From: Lederbergia sp. NSJ-179
GTDB taxonomy: Bacteria; Bacillota; Bacilli; Bacillales; Bacillaceae_C
Reading direction: 5' to 3'
Length of the DNA stretch: 64,000 nt
Assembly (NCBI RefSeq): GCF_022867885.1
Contig: NZ_JALIFP010000001.1
Coordinates: 248,001 to 312,000, forward strand
The notes beneath the pieces were generated by a model. It saw nothing but the letters and a program-made list of their open reading frames with translations, was not told where the DNA came from and did not search any database. The position numbers were made by a program, and so were the translations under genes. This document shows positions 8,599 through 21,736 of this stretch, piece after piece. Positions within the stretch are counted from its first letter, which is position 1. Every line of letters starts with the position of its first letter.

Positions 8599-9160
8599 AG
8601 ATCCAAAGCGGGATTGGATGCACGAAAAATCGAAGGTTCCTCAAAAACATAGATCCAAAGCGAAGTTGGATGCACAAAAAGTCGAAGGTTCCTCAAAAAC
8701 ATAGATCCAAGGTGAGGTTGGATGCACGAAAAATCGAAGGTTCCTCGAAAACGTAGATCCAAAGCAGGGTTGGATGCACGAAAAATCGAAGGTTCCTCAA
8801 AAACATAGATCCAAAGCGAAGTTGGATGCACGAAAAGTCGAAGGTTCCTCAAAAACGTAGATCCAAAGCGGGGTTGGGTGTACGAAAAATTGAAGGTTCC
8901 TCGAAAACGTAGATCCAAAGCGAAGTTGGATGCACGAAAAGTCGAAGGTTCCTCAAAAACGTAGATCCAAAATGGGGTTGGATCTACGAAAAGTCGAAGG
9001 TTCCTCAAAAACGTAGATCCAAAGTGGGATTGGATCTACGAAAAATCGAAGGTTCCTCAAAAACGTAGATCCAAAATGGGGTTGGATGCACGAAAAGTCG
9101 CGGGTTCCTCAAAAACATAGATCCAAGGTGAGGTGGATGTACAAAGAGGTAAGTCATCTC
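8599..9160. repeat. Tandem hairpin array B, period exactly 52 bp
   Basis: Ten full units start at 8599, 8651, 8703, 8755, 8807, 8859, 8911, 8963, 9015 and 9067, with a partial unit from 9119. Each unit begins AGATCCAA, then TTGGAT 9-10 nt later (an inverted repeat extended to GTAGATCCAA / TTGGATCTAC in the copies at 8963 and 9015), then a linker of GAAAAATCGAAGG and TTCCTCAAAAAC. The same repeat occurs in reverse orientation at 51414-51728. Because 52 is not a multiple of 3, reading frames through it are not proteins. It fills the gap between the ABC remnant and the pyr promoter. Confidence 0.93.
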
Positions 9161-9224
9161 TAAAAAACGCAAAATTTTGCCCGAAAAATATTTACACCTT
9201 AGAGCTGAAGAAAAGAAAAAACCA

Positions 9225-9253
9225 TTGACAATCGTCAATGGGAAGTTTATAGT
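9225..9253 (+). promoter_or_regulatory. SigA promoter of the pyr operon
   Basis: TTGACA (9225-9230), 17-nt spacer, TATAGT (9248-9253). The -35 hexamer is embedded in a perfect inverted repeat CCATTGACAATCGTCAATGG (9223-9242). Transcription would start near 9260 and enter the PyrR leader. Confidence 0.85.
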
Positions 9254-9259
9254 GTTATT

Positions 9260-9390
9260 AGTTACATATGAACCTTTAATGTAGTCCTGTGAGGCTATGA
9301 AGGATACAAACCGTTACTTGTGTCAGCCGACATAAGTGATTCATTTTTGGATACGTATACCCTCATGCCTTAAGGTGTGAGGGTTTTTTC
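9260..9390 (+). promoter_or_regulatory. PyrR-dependent transcription attenuator upstream of pyrR
   Basis: The leader contains the conserved PyrR-binding loop AGTCCTGTGAGGCT (9283-9296) and ends in a terminator with stem ACCCTCATGCC / GGTGTGAGGGT (9359-9384) followed by six T. In Bacillus, UMP-bound PyrR stabilises the anti-antiterminator carrying this loop, so the terminator forms when pyrimidines are plentiful. The element sits immediately before pyrR. Confidence 0.92.
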
Positions 9391-9411
9391 ATTTCTTAAA
9401 AAAAGAGGTGA

Positions 9412-9954
<543 letters not shown>

Positions 9955-9967
9955 ATATGATTCCCTT

Positions 9968-10073
9968 TTAAAGGACGGTCCTGTGAGGCTGACAAAGGGA
10001 GGTGAAACAGGGAGCGCTCACCTGTTTCTTTCTCACACCCTCTTTGTCAAGAAACGGATAAAGAGGTTTTTTT
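9968..10073 (+). promoter_or_regulatory. Second PyrR attenuator, upstream of pyrB
   Basis: PyrR-binding loop GGTCCTGTGAGGCT (9978-9991) is followed by a terminator with stem CCTCTTTGTC / GATAAAGAGG (10039-10066) and seven T. In B. subtilis there are three such sites, one on each side of pyrP; here pyrP is missing and only two attenuators remain, before pyrR and before pyrB. Confidence 0.92.
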
Positions 10074-10096
10074 ATGGGGAAAGCGGAGGCGATTAA

Positions 10097-10981
10097 ATGA
10101 AGCATTTACTATCTATGAATGATGTAACAAGCCTTGAGATTATGGAAATCTTACATGTAGCTGAAGGTTTTTCTAGGGGGGATCATTGGGCCCCTGAGAA
10201 GAGAACCTTTGCCGCCAATTTATTTTTTGAACCGAGTACACGAACGAAAACAAGCTTTGAAATGGCAGAGCGAAAGATTGGTTTAGATGTGATCCCTTTT
10301 GAGGCGGGCTATTGTAGTACAATCAAGGGGGAAAGTTTATATGATACAATCCGAACGTTGGAGTCGATCGGGATCTCGCTTGCGGTGATCCGTCATGAAC
10401 AAAAAGCCTACTATCATGAGTTACAGGATAAGGTTGGACTACATCTTGTCAATGGCGGGGATGGTTGCGGACAGCATCCGACCCAGTGCCTTCTAGATTT
10501 ATTGACGATCAAACAGGAATTTGGCTCGTTTTCAGGCTTAAAAATTGCGATTGTCGGAGATTTACAACATAGCCGTGTCGCGAAATCGAATCTAGAGGCT
10601 TTAACAGCGCTTGGGGCCGAAGTAGTTTTTTCTGGTCCAGAAGAATGGTTTTTGCATGATGAAGCTCTAGGGAAGAGGAATTTTCCATTCGATGACATCA
10701 TTGAATCCGTTGATGTCATCATGCTGCTTAGAATACAGCATGAGCGCCATGTCAGTTTATCGGCAATCACGGCTGAAGAGTACCATCAGCAATATGGTTT
10801 GACAGTGGAACGAGAGAGAAGAATGAAACAGGGAAGTATTATTATGCATCCTGCCCCTGTTAACCGGAATGTGGAAATCGCTGATCAACTGGTAGAATGT
10901 GAGCGGTCAAGAATTTTTAAACAAATGGAAAATGGTGTGTATGTCAGAATGGCTGTATTAAGAAAATTGCTAGAATCATAG
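10097..10981 (+). CDS. pyrB: Aspartate carbamoyltransferase catalytic subunit
   Basis: Second step of UMP synthesis: carbamoyl phosphate plus aspartate gives N-carbamoyl-aspartate. The 294-residue protein shows the carbamoyl-phosphate motif [12 protein letters not shown] (about residues 46-57), [10 protein letters not shown] (about 128) and [11 protein letters not shown] (about 251). No regulatory pyrI gene is present, as in other Bacilli. The start follows AAGCGGAGGCG. It uses the product of carAB, encoded downstream in the same operon. Confidence 0.96.
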   Translation: MKHLLSMNDVTSLEIMEILHVAEGFSRGDHWAPEKRTFAANLFFEPSTRTKTSFEMAERKIGLDVIPFEAGYCSTIKGESLYDTIRTLESIGISLAVIRHEQKAYYHELQDKVGLHLVNGGDGCGQHPTQCLLDLLTIKQEFGSFSGLKIAIVGDLQHSRVAKSNLEALTALGAEVVFSGPEEWFLHDEALGKRNFPFDDIIESVDVIMLLRIQHERHVSLSAITAEEYHQQYGLTVERERRMKQGSIIMHPAPVNRNVEIADQLVECERSRIFKQMENGVYVRMAVLRKLLES

Positions 10982-10995
10982 GAGGGATGATTTGA

Positions 10996-12273
10996 ATGAA
11001 TTGGTTGATTAAAAATGCGAGTTTGATGACAAATTTCACAGAAAAAATAGATGTTAGAATAAAAGATGGAAAAGTAAAAGAAATAGGAAAGAACCTTTTA
11101 CATGCAGGAGAAAAAGAATGGGATGCAAATGGGCTTATGCTTACTCCCGGTTTTGTTGATGTTCACATTCATTTGCGTGAACCAGGTGGTGAACAGAAAG
11201 AAACGATCGAAACGGGAACACTTGCAGCGGCAAAAGGGGGATTTACGACTGTTGCCGCAATGCCGAATACAAATCCAGTGCCGGATAGCGCCGAGCAAAT
11301 GAGTTGGCTCGTGAATGAATGTAAAAAGAGGGCCCATGTCAATGTGTTACCTTATTCAGCGATTACGGTCGGTCAAAAGGGAGAGGAACTGGTAGACTTT
11401 AAGGCCTTAAAGCAGGCGGGAGCCTTTGCTTTTACCGATGATGGTGTCGGTGTTCAGGAAGCAGGGATGATGTATGAAGCAATGAAACAAGCGGCGCAGC
11501 TCGATATGGCGATTGTGGCCCATTGTGAAGATAACTCGCTGATTTATGGTGGAGCGGTGCATGAAGGGAAATTCTCCAAACGATCTGGGATTCCCGGTAT
11601 TCCTTCCATCTGTGAAGCTGTGCAGATTGCGAGAGATGTACTGCTCGCGGAAGCAGCCGATTGTCATTACCATGTTTGTCATATTAGTACAAAAGAATCC
11701 GTAAGGACAGTCAGAGATGCGAAACGAGCAGGGATTCGGGTGACAGCAGAGGTTACGCCCCATCATTTACTACTTTGTGAGGAAGATATTCCTGGAGAGG
11801 ATACGAACTTCAAAATGAATCCTCCTTTAAGAGGGAGAGAGGATCGAGATGCTTTGATCGAAGGGCTGCTTGATGGAACAATCGATTTTATTGCAACAGA
11901 TCATGCGCCCCATACGGCTGAGGAAAAGGCGAAGGGGATGCTGGAAGCACCGTTTGGCATTGTTGGCTTAGAAACTGCCTTCCCACTGCTTTATACATAT
12001 TTTGTCCAAACAGGGATTTTCCAACTACAACAACTGATTGATTGGTTAACAGTCAAACCAGCTCAAACCTTCGCTCTTGAAAAAGGACGATTACAACTAG
12101 GAGAACAAGCTGATCTTACATTGATTGACCTGAATCATGAAAAACCTATCGATACTGATCATTTTGTCTCAAAAGGGAAAAACACGCCTTTTCAAGGTTG
12201 GAGCTGTCAGGGATGGCCCGTTGCTACTTTCGTCAATGGGGAATTGAAATGGTCTGAAGGAGAGGAAGCTTGA
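10996..12273 (+). CDS. pyrC: Dihydroorotase
   Basis: Zinc amidohydrolase that cyclises carbamoyl-aspartate to dihydroorotate. The 425 residues are normal for class I enzymes. Metal and catalytic residues are visible in [11 protein letters not shown] (about residues 55-65), FTDDGVG (about 150), AHCED (about 175), CHIST (about 228) and ATDHAPH (about 302). The ATG has GGAGGGATGATTTGA upstream; its stop overlaps the carA start as TGATG. Confidence 0.97.
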   Translation: MNWLIKNASLMTNFTEKIDVRIKDGKVKEIGKNLLHAGEKEWDANGLMLTPGFVDVHIHLREPGGEQKETIETGTLAAAKGGFTTVAAMPNTNPVPDSAEQMSWLVNECKKRAHVNVLPYSAITVGQKGEELVDFKALKQAGAFAFTDDGVGVQEAGMMYEAMKQAAQLDMAIVAHCEDNSLIYGGAVHEGKFSKRSGIPGIPSICEAVQIARDVLLAEAADCHYHVCHISTKESVRTVRDAKRAGIRVTAEVTPHHLLLCEEDIPGEDTNFKMNPPLRGREDRDALIEGLLDGTIDFIATDHAPHTAEEKAKGMLEAPFGIVGLETAFPLLYTYFVQTGIFQLQQLIDWLTVKPAQTFALEKGRLQLGEQADLTLIDLNHEKPIDTDHFVSKGKNTPFQGWSCQGWPVATFVNGELKWSEGEEA

Positions 12274-13364
12274 TGAAACGGAAACTTGTGTTAGAAGATG
12301 GGACAGTCTTTACAGGTGAAGCCATCGGAAGTGAACAAGAGACAATCGGTGAGGTTATTTTTAATAGTAGTATGAGTGGTTACCAAGAAATCATTTCTGA
12401 TCCTTCGAATTATGGTCAAATTATGGCCTTTAGCTACCCGCTTATCGGGAATTATGGGATTAATCGCGATGACTTTGAAAGTATTGAACCCGTCATAAAA
12501 GGAATTGTCGTGAAGGAGGCTTGCGATTTTCCGTCCAATTGGCGTTCTAATATGTCACTTGGAGAATTTTTACGTCTAAAGAAAATTCCTGGTATTGCTG
12601 GAATTGATACAAGGATGCTCACGAGATTAATTCGGGAAAAAGGAACGATGAAAGGGATTATTTGCCATGTAGAGGAAAAGACAGAGGATGTTCTTATTCG
12701 CTTGCGGGCTACGATGCTCCCTGCCAATGAGGTAAAACAAGTTTCGCGTGCTAAACCTTTCCCAAGTCCAGGGCGGGGGAAAAATGTGGTTGTCATTGAC
12801 TTTGGTCTTAAGCATGGAATTTTACGGGAATTAACGGAACGGGGCTGCGATATTATGGTAGTTCCTGCTCATACACCTGTAGAAGAAATTCTTGCGTTAA
12901 AACCTGATGGTGTGCTTCTGACAAATGGACCGGGGAACCCGGAGAGCATCGCTCATGTTTGTGAGATGATTCAAACCATTCAACAGCAATTTCCTTTATT
13001 GGCGATTGGACTAGGTCATCAATTATTTGCACTAGCGAATGGTTGTCAAATAGAAAAAATGCATTTTGGTCATCGTGGATCTAGCTACCCAGTAAAAGAT
13101 CTTGCCAGTGGGAAAATTGTTTTCACATCACAGAATCATGGCTACGAGGTTGTGAAAGCATCCGTTCATCAAAGCAAACTGACGATCACCCAAGAGGCAC
13201 TAAATGGTGGTTCGATTGAGGGGCTTACACATCAAACACTCCCTGCTTTCTCTGTGCAATACCAACCAGAAGCAGCACCAGGCTCTGAAGATGGAAAAAT
13301 CGTCTTTGATCAATTTATGAATCTGATGAATCAACAACAAGAAAGGATGGAACAACATGCCTAA
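12273..13364 (+). CDS. carA: Carbamoyl-phosphate synthase small subunit with a disabled glutaminase site
   Basis: Partner of CarB; normally hydrolyses glutamine and channels ammonia to the large subunit. The 363-residue protein has the N-terminal small-subunit domain ([25 protein letters not shown]) and the class I glutamine amidotransferase domain ([17 protein letters not shown]). However, the motif normally reading GICLGHQ reads AIGLGHQ, so the nucleophilic cysteine is Gly246 (codon GGA, 13008-13010). The catalytic histidine in YHPEAS is Gln331 (YQPEAA, codon CAA). The usual GSNHPV reads GSSYPV. Glu333 is retained. The frame is intact and otherwise well conserved, so this is not ordinary decay. 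The start at 12273 (TGATG overlap with pyrC) is preferred to the TTG one codon earlier. It overlaps carB by 8 nt. Confidence 0.93.
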   Translation: MKRKLVLEDGTVFTGEAIGSEQETIGEVIFNSSMSGYQEIISDPSNYGQIMAFSYPLIGNYGINRDDFESIEPVIKGIVVKEACDFPSNWRSNMSLGEFLRLKKIPGIAGIDTRMLTRLIREKGTMKGIICHVEEKTEDVLIRLRATMLPANEVKQVSRAKPFPSPGRGKNVVVIDFGLKHGILRELTERGCDIMVVPAHTPVEEILALKPDGVLLTNGPGNPESIAHVCEMIQTIQQQFPLLAIGLGHQLFALANGCQIEKMHFGHRGSSYPVKDLASGKIVFTSQNHGYEVVKASVHQSKLTITQEALNGGSIEGLTHQTLPAFSVQYQPEAAPGSEDGKIVFDQFMNLMNQQQERMEQHA

Positions 13365-16300
13365 AAGAACGGATATTCAAAGCATTCTCGTTATTGGATC
13401 AGGTCCAATCGTGATTGGCCAAGCCGCTGAATTTGATTATGCGGGTACACAAGCTTGTCTCGCTTTAAAAGAAGAGGGCTATCGAGTGATTCTGATTAAC
13501 TCCAACCCTGCGACGATTATGACGGATACAGAAATTGCGGATGCAGTCTATATTGAACCCATTACATTAGAATTTGTTTCTAGAATCATCAGAAAAGAAA
13601 GACCTGATGCGATTTTACCAACTTTAGGGGGCCAAACCGGATTAAATATGGCGATGCAATTGGCGCAAGCAGGTATTTTAGAAGAATGCCAGGTCGAGAT
13701 TCTTGGAACGAAGCTTTCGGCAATTGAACAAGCAGAAGACCGAGATCAATTCAGAACCTTAATGAATCAATTGAGTGAGCCCGTTCCAGACAGTGATATT
13801 ATCCATACAGTCGATGAAGCCATTTCTTTTGCGGAAAAAATCGGTTATCCGATTATTGTGAGACCAGCCTATACATTAGGGGGAACAGGCGGAGGAATTT
13901 GTGAGAATGTAGAAGAGTTAAAAGAAATTGTGACGAATGGTTTAAAAAATAGTCCGGTTCACCAATGCCTCGTTGAGAAAAGTATTGCTGGCTTTAAAGA
14001 AATCGAATATGAAGTGATGCGGGATGCAAATGATAATGCGATTGTGATTTGTAATATGGAAAATGTTGATCCTGTCGGCATTCACACAGGGGACTCGATC
14101 GTTGTCGCTCCATGCCAAACACTTAGTGATCGTGAGCTCCAAATCATGCGAAATACAGCTTTGAAATTGATCCGCGCCCTTGAAATCGAGGGTGGTTGTA
14201 ATGTTCAACTGGCGCTTGATCCAGAAAGTTTCCAATATTACTGTATTGAAGTGAACCCAAGGGTCAGTCGATCATCGGCGCTTGCGTCTAAAGCGACAGG
14301 ATTTCCAATTGCTAAACTGGCGGCGAAAATTGCAGCAGGTTATACATTAGATGAAATCATGAATCCTGTCACAGGCAAAACCTATGCATGCTTTGAACCA
14401 ACCATCGATTATATCGTCACGAAAATTCCTCGATGGCCCTTTGATAAATTCGAATCGGCCAATCGGAAATTAGGAACACAAATGAAAGCAACTGGGGAAG
14501 TCATGGCGATCGGTAGAACGTTTGAGGAATCACTATTAAAAGCGGTTCGTTCTTTGGAAAGTGGGATTTTTCACCTTGAACATCCAGAAGGGCTAGGGGC
14601 TGATCGTGAATTTTTCAAAAAACATATAGAAAGAGCGACAGATGAGCGCTTGTTTTTTATCGGTGAAGCCTTAAGGCAAGGAATTTCCATCGAAGAGATT
14701 CATGAGTGGAGTAAAATCGACCTTTACTTTTTATATAAATTGGAGAAAATCATAAACTTGGAACAACAGTTGCTCAAAGCTCCATTTCACCCGGAATGGG
14801 GAAGAAAAGCAAAAGAATGTGGTTTCAGCGATAAGAAACTGGCGACACTTTGGAACATTGCAGAAAAAGAATTATATATATGGCGTAAAGAGCAAGGAAT
14901 CATTCCCGTCTATAAAAAAGTGGACACTTGTGCCGGTGAATTTGAAGCCGAAACACCTTATTTTTACGGAACTTATGAAACAGAGAATGAGTCGATTCAA
15001 ACCGATAAGAAAAGTGTTGTTGTGCTTGGATCTGGTCCCATCCGAATCGGCCAAGGGGTTGAGTTTGATTATGCAACGGTCCATAGTGTATGGGCAATTC
15101 AAGAAGCGGGTTATGAAGCGATTATTATTAATAACAACCCTGAAACGGTATCAACTGATTTTAGCATCTCTGATAAACTTTACTTCGAACCACTTACAAT
15201 CGAAGATGTGATGCATATTATTGATTTAGAACAACCAGAAGGCGTCGTTGTCCAATTTGGTGGACAAACAGCGATAAATCTTGCGGCTGAATTGGAAGAA
15301 CGTGGAGTCAAAATTTTGGGAACTACTTTAGAGAGTCTTGACCGGGCTGAAAACCGGGATAAATTTGAACAAGCGTTAGAAATGTTAAATATCCCGCAAC
15401 CTAAAGGAAAAACGGCTTTTTCAGTGGAAGAAGCGGTGAAGATTGCAACAGAAATCGGTTATCCTGTTCTTGTTCGACCCTCCTATGTTTTAGGCGGAAG
15501 AGCAATGGAAATCGTGTATGAGGAAAAAGAGCTGCTCCATTATATGGAAAATGCCGTAAAAATTAATCCCGAACATCCCGTCTTAGTGGATCGCTATTTA
15601 GTTGGAAAAGAAATCGAAGTCGATGCCATTTCCGATGGGGAAAATGTCTTAATTCCCGGCATTATGGAACATATTGAACGGGCAGGTGTTCACTCAGGTG
15701 ATTCCATCGCTGTCTATCCACCGCAAAATATAAGTACTGAAATGAAAAGGAAAATTGTCAATTATACGGAGCGATTAGCGCGCGGGCTTGAAATCATTGG
15801 CTTGTTAAATATTCAATATGTCATTTCCCAAAATGAATTGTATGTGATTGAAGTGAATCCACGCTCAAGCCGGACCGTGCCTTTCTTAAGTAAGATTACA
15901 GGAATTCCGATGGCTAATTTAGCTACTAAGGTCATTTTAGGTGAGTCCTTACCGGCACTCGGCTATGGAACCGGCATTGTAGCAGATCAATCCGGAGTGT
16001 ATGTAAAAGTTCCCGTCTTTTCATTTGCGAAATTGAGAAGAGTGGATATTTCGCTTGGACCGGAAATGAAATCAACTGGGGAAGTAATGGGAAAAGATAA
16101 AACAATGGAAAAAGCTTTATATAAAGGACTTGTAGCCTCTGGGATGGAAATTAAGACGCATGGAACAGTTTTAATTACTGTCGCTGATAAAGACAAGCAA
16201 GAAGCACGTAAATTAGCACAAAGATTTTCCTCCATTGGCTATCAGATTCTTGCAACAAGTGGGACAGCTAAAGTGATTGAAAATGATGGAATTCCGGTTG

Positions 16301-16568
16301 AAGTTGTCGGGAAAATTGGTTCAGAAGGATTAACATTGATCGATGTGATCCGACAAGGAAAAGCACAAATTGTGATTAATACATTAACGAAAGGAAAACA
16401 ACCGGAACGCGATGGGTTTAGAATTAGAAGGGAATCGGTTGAAAACGGGATTGCCTGCTTAACGTCTCTTGATACGGCCGAAGCGATCTTAGGGGTATTG
16501 GAATCAATGGTATTCTCGTCTGAACCGATGGCAGGAGGATTGTCCAAAGGAAAAGAGGCGATTCCACT

Positions 16569-16572
<4 letters not shown>
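13357..16572 (+). CDS. carB: Carbamoyl-phosphate synthase large subunit
   Basis: Makes carbamoyl phosphate from bicarbonate, two ATP and ammonia. The 1071 residues equal the length of B. subtilis PyrAB. Two homologous ATP-grasp halves are visible: the first opens [19 protein letters not shown] and contains [12 protein letters not shown]; the second opens [19 protein letters not shown] (about residue 556) and contains [14 protein letters not shown]. The C-terminal allosteric MGS-like domain (about residues 935-1071) is where UMP and PRPP act in relatives. No missing motif was seen, so ammonia-dependent synthesis should be possible even with the altered CarA. It overlaps carA and pyrK by a few nucleotides. 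Confidence 0.97.
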
Positions 16573-18973
<2,401 letters not shown>

Positions 18974-18977
<4 letters not shown>

Positions 18978-19600
18978 GTTTGTCAGAAAAGATATCTGAG
19001 CAATTATTAGAAATCAAGGCGGTATCTCTAAAGCCCCATGATCCCTTTACATGGTCATCTGGGATGAAATCTCCTATTTATTGTGACAATCGTTTAACCT
19101 TATCTTATCCGCCCTTACGAAAAGAAATTGCACAAGGCTTGGCCCACTTGATTCAGGAACATTTTTCCGATGCAGAATTGATTGCGGGCACGGCTACCGC
19201 TGGAATTCCACATGCCGCTTGGGTAAGTGATCAGCTTGAACTGCCGATGTGTTATGTTCGTTCTTCCGCTAAAAGCCATGGAAAAGGCAACCAAATTGAA
19301 GGAAAACTGGTTAAGGGACAAAAAGCGGTTGTTGTAGAAGATTTAATCTCGACTGGCGGCAGTGCGATCGCAGCCGCCCAAGCTCTTCAGGCAGAAGGTA
19401 TCGAAGTGCTGGGAATCGTATCAATTTTTACTTATGAATTGGAGAAAGGAAAACAAAAGCTGGAAGAAGCAGGACTTGCGGCCTATTCCATAACAGGGTA
19501 TTCACGCTTGATTCAATTGGCTTTACATAAAGGAATAATTGAAGAAAGCGATCGAGAAGCACTTGAAGCCTGGCGACAAAATCCCGAGGAATGGGAATAA
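18974..19600 (+). CDS. pyrE: Orotate phosphoribosyltransferase
   Basis: Converts orotate and PRPP to orotidine monophosphate. The 208-residue protein has [16 protein letters not shown] (flexible loop Lys/His) and the PRPP motif [13 protein letters not shown] (about residues 118-130). The open frame extends to 18956, but ATG 18974 follows GGGAGAGGAATACAAA and fits the family start. It is the last pyr gene; a dispersed repeat begins at its stop codon and a terminator follows. Confidence 0.96.
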
Positions 19601-19740
19601 GAAAAGCGCAAGCGCCCGTTTAGCGACGTACAAACTTTTATCTAAAGACGCGCCATCCTGGCGCAACGCCGTTCTGACCCGCATCCTGTGGGCCTTCGAG
19701 CTGATGGCGCCTGGAGCTAGATCCAAACACTACTAAACTT
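19601..19740 (+). ncRNA. Dispersed repeat with Bacillaceae-1-like paired hairpins
   Basis: The element runs from AAAAGCGCAAGCGCC to GGCGCCTGGAGCT. In the middle are two adjacent hairpins, GCGCC/GGCGC (19650-19664) and CCCGC/GTGGG (19678-19692), both with loop ATCCT. Two terminal loops of consensus RUCCU are the hallmark of the Bacillaceae-1 RNA motif as I recall it. Related copies, with different stems but the same loops, lie at 29548, 34826, 53550, 59130 and 63123. Whether it is transcribed as its own RNA is unknown; here it would be in the 3' end of the pyr transcript. Confidence 0.6.
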
Positions 19741-19775
19741 TATACTTTTTTCCTTAAGATAAAAAATCTAACCGG

Positions 19776-19827
19776 ATCCTTTATAAGAAATGCAGATGTT
19801 TGAGCATATTCTTATAAAGGATTTTTG
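19776..19827. terminator. Bidirectional terminator between pyrE and rqcH
   Basis: Perfect 14-bp stem ATCCTTTATAAGAA / TTCTTATAAAGGAT with a 19-nt loop, followed by TTTTTG on the plus strand and A-rich sequence on the other side. It serves the convergent pyr and rqcH transcripts. A small palindrome GGTGCCAGGCACC at 19872-19884 lies between it and rqcH. Confidence 0.8.
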
Positions 19828-19891
19828 TTTGAAGGTACTGTAACGTGTTATTTTTTCGACAATTTTCGGGTGGTGCCAGGCACCTATCTCC

Positions 19892-21595
19892 CTATTTCTG
19901 CATTTTCCTTACTTGATCTTCATCTGGAGTGACGTATACTGTTTGTTGGTTATCATAGATAACGTATCCGGGTTTGGCGCCATTTGGTTTTTTGACATGT
20001 CTGATTTTTGTATAGTCAACAGGGACAGAGGCGGAAGTTTTCGCTTTACTGAAATAGGCGGCAAGCATGGCAGCTTCCAGGATCGTTGCTTCATCGGGAT
20101 TTTTGCTGCGAATGACGACATGGGAGCCTGGTATATCTTTTGTGTGCAGCCAGATTTCATCTCGACCTGCCAATTTATTCGTTAGATAATCATTTTGCTT
20201 ATTATTTTTCCCTACCAAAATATCGGTGCCATCACTGGCTTGGTACTGTTCGATGACAGGTTTTGCTTGGGCTTTTTTTCTATTTTTCTTCTGTGAACGT
20301 AGATAGCCTTCTTCTCCTAATTCTTCGCGAATTTCTGCCAAATCACGCGGAGATGCCGAGGAAAGTTGTTGTAATAAGCCCTCAAAATAATCGATTTCCC
20401 TTTTCGTTTTGTCAATCTGTTCTTTTACCACTTGGATAGCATTTTTCGCTTTCTGATATTTTGTAAAATATTTTTGCGCATTTTCTGCTGGTGTTTTCCG
20501 CGGATCTAGCGGAATCGTAATTTCTCGATAATGTTCATCATAGTAATTGGGAACAGAAATTTCTTCCATTCCTTTATGGACAAGATGCAGATTCGCTGTT
20601 AATAGTTCGCCAAGCAATTGGTGTTGGTCAGCTTGTTCTGCTTCCCGTAAAGTCATCTTCAATTTTCTTAGTTTTCCTTCATTTTTCTCCTTCTCATTTT
20701 TCATCAATCTTTCTAAATCATGGGCTTGTTGCTTCACTCGATCGCGATCGGCTTTGCCGTAATAAAAACGATCCAACATTTCGCTTAAAGTCTTATACTG
20801 CTTAGTCTCTCCTTTAAACACTGTAAGAGGAAATAAGTAAAAATCCTCTTTATTTGGCGAAATCGTAATCGATGGTTGATAGTGATGCTCATTGAGTCGC
20901 TTCATGATCATAAGGAAGGCTTTAGGTACGGTTTCCCTATTAGCCAGTCCAGACTGAAAGACAATTTCCTTGGCAAGAACAGGGGAGACTCCGGAAAAAT
21001 GCTCAACAATCTGTTTATCTAGTTTTCCAGCATAGAAATCAATCGCTCTTAAAAGATCTTCCTTCGTTGCTGCCAATGGGTCTTGCTTGTTTTGCGCCGG
21101 TGGGGAAATATATGGGACCCCTGGCAAAATCGTCCGATAGCTACTAAGGGCAGGGGGAATATGTTTTACACTATCAATAATCGTCCCGCTTTCTTCTTCA
21201 ACCAAAACGATATTACTATGTCTCCCCATGATTTCGACGATCAATTTTTTATAACAAATATCCCCTAATTCATTGCGAGCTTTCATCTTTATAATGATGA
21301 TGCGATCCATTTCAACCTGCTTGATGTCTTCAATGATCGCCCCTTCCAAATGTTTTCTTAAAATCATGCAGAACATCGGCGGTTCTTGCGGATTTTCAAA
21401 CGTATCATTTGTCATTTGTATTCTTGCATAATTTGGATGAGCGGAAAGGAACAGCTTATAATTTTTCCTTGCCGCCCTCACGACAAGTACAATTTCATGT
21501 TTAAAAGGCTGATGTATTTTACTAATTCTGCCACCAACAAGTTGAGTCGATAATTCAGATACCATTGCACGGGTAAAAAAACCATCAAAAGGCAT
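19892..21595 (-). CDS. rqcH: Ribosome quality-control factor RqcH (NFACT family)
   Basis: Binds stalled 50S-peptidyl-tRNA complexes and adds C-terminal alanine tails that mark the peptide for degradation; older annotations call it fibronectin-binding protein A. The 567-residue protein starts [15 protein letters not shown], contains the conserved Asp-Arg pair in [10 protein letters not shown] (about residue 95), a coiled-coil middle (about 280-430), and the C-terminal NFACT-R domain with [20 protein letters not shown]. The open frame extends to 21757, but the codon at 21595 has GAAGAGGATG 9 nt upstream and gives the family N terminus. It is divergent from the Ca2+ ATPase. Confidence 0.94.
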   Translation of the reverse strand: MPFDGFFTRAMVSELSTQLVGGRISKIHQPFKHEIVLVVRAARKNYKLFLSAHPNYARIQMTNDTFENPQEPPMFCMILRKHLEGAIIEDIKQVEMDRIIIIKMKARNELGDICYKKLIVEIMGRHSNIVLVEEESGTIIDSVKHIPPALSSYRTILPGVPYISPPAQNKQDPLAATKEDLLRAIDFYAGKLDKQIVEHFSGVSPVLAKEIVFQSGLANRETVPKAFLMIMKRLNEHHYQPSITISPNKEDFYLFPLTVFKGETKQYKTLSEMLDRFYYGKADRDRVKQQAHDLERLMKNEKEKNEGKLRKLKMTLREAEQADQHQLLGELLTANLHLVHKGMEEISVPNYYDEHYREITIPLDPRKTPAENAQKYFTKYQKAKNAIQVVKEQIDKTKREIDYFEGLLQQLSSASPRDLAEIREELGEEGYLRSQKKNRKKAQAKPVIEQYQASDGTDILVGKNNKQNDYLTNKLAGRDEIWLHTKDIPGSHVVIRSKNPDEATILEAAMLAAYFSKAKTSASVPVDYTKIRHVKKPNGAKPGYVIYDNQQTVYVTPDEDQVRKMQK

Positions 21596-21736
21596 TTTTA
21601 ACATCCTCTTCCATTTTATTTCGAATTTTTTGTACGTGAATAAAATTATATCATGAAATCCTCTTTGGCTGAATATGCATGCTAGTACATGGACAACTTC
21701 TGTATGTGGTAGAAAGAGAGTGATGAGGTGAGGGGC

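Noticed and set aside
8599-9160. CRISPR array
   Set aside because: All 52 bp are repeated, with no unique spacers, and no cas genes are present.
8592-9238. Minus-strand open frames of 138 and 77 codons with repeated FRGTF/LDLR-like peptides
   Set aside because: They run through the 52-bp tandem array, whose period is not a multiple of three; the peptide repeat only reflects the DNA repeat, and there is no ribosome site.
12270-13364. carA as a decaying pseudogene
   Set aside because: Frame, length and most conserved residues are intact and both overlaps with pyrC and carB are kept; only the glutaminase centre is changed.
13942-14235. Antisense frame within carB
   Set aside because: No ribosome site or family similarity; lies on the opposite strand of a well-conserved gene.
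19872-19884. GGTGCCAGGCACC palindrome as an operator
   Set aside because: It lies between convergent gene ends beyond the terminator; no promoter is near, so a regulatory role is not supported.
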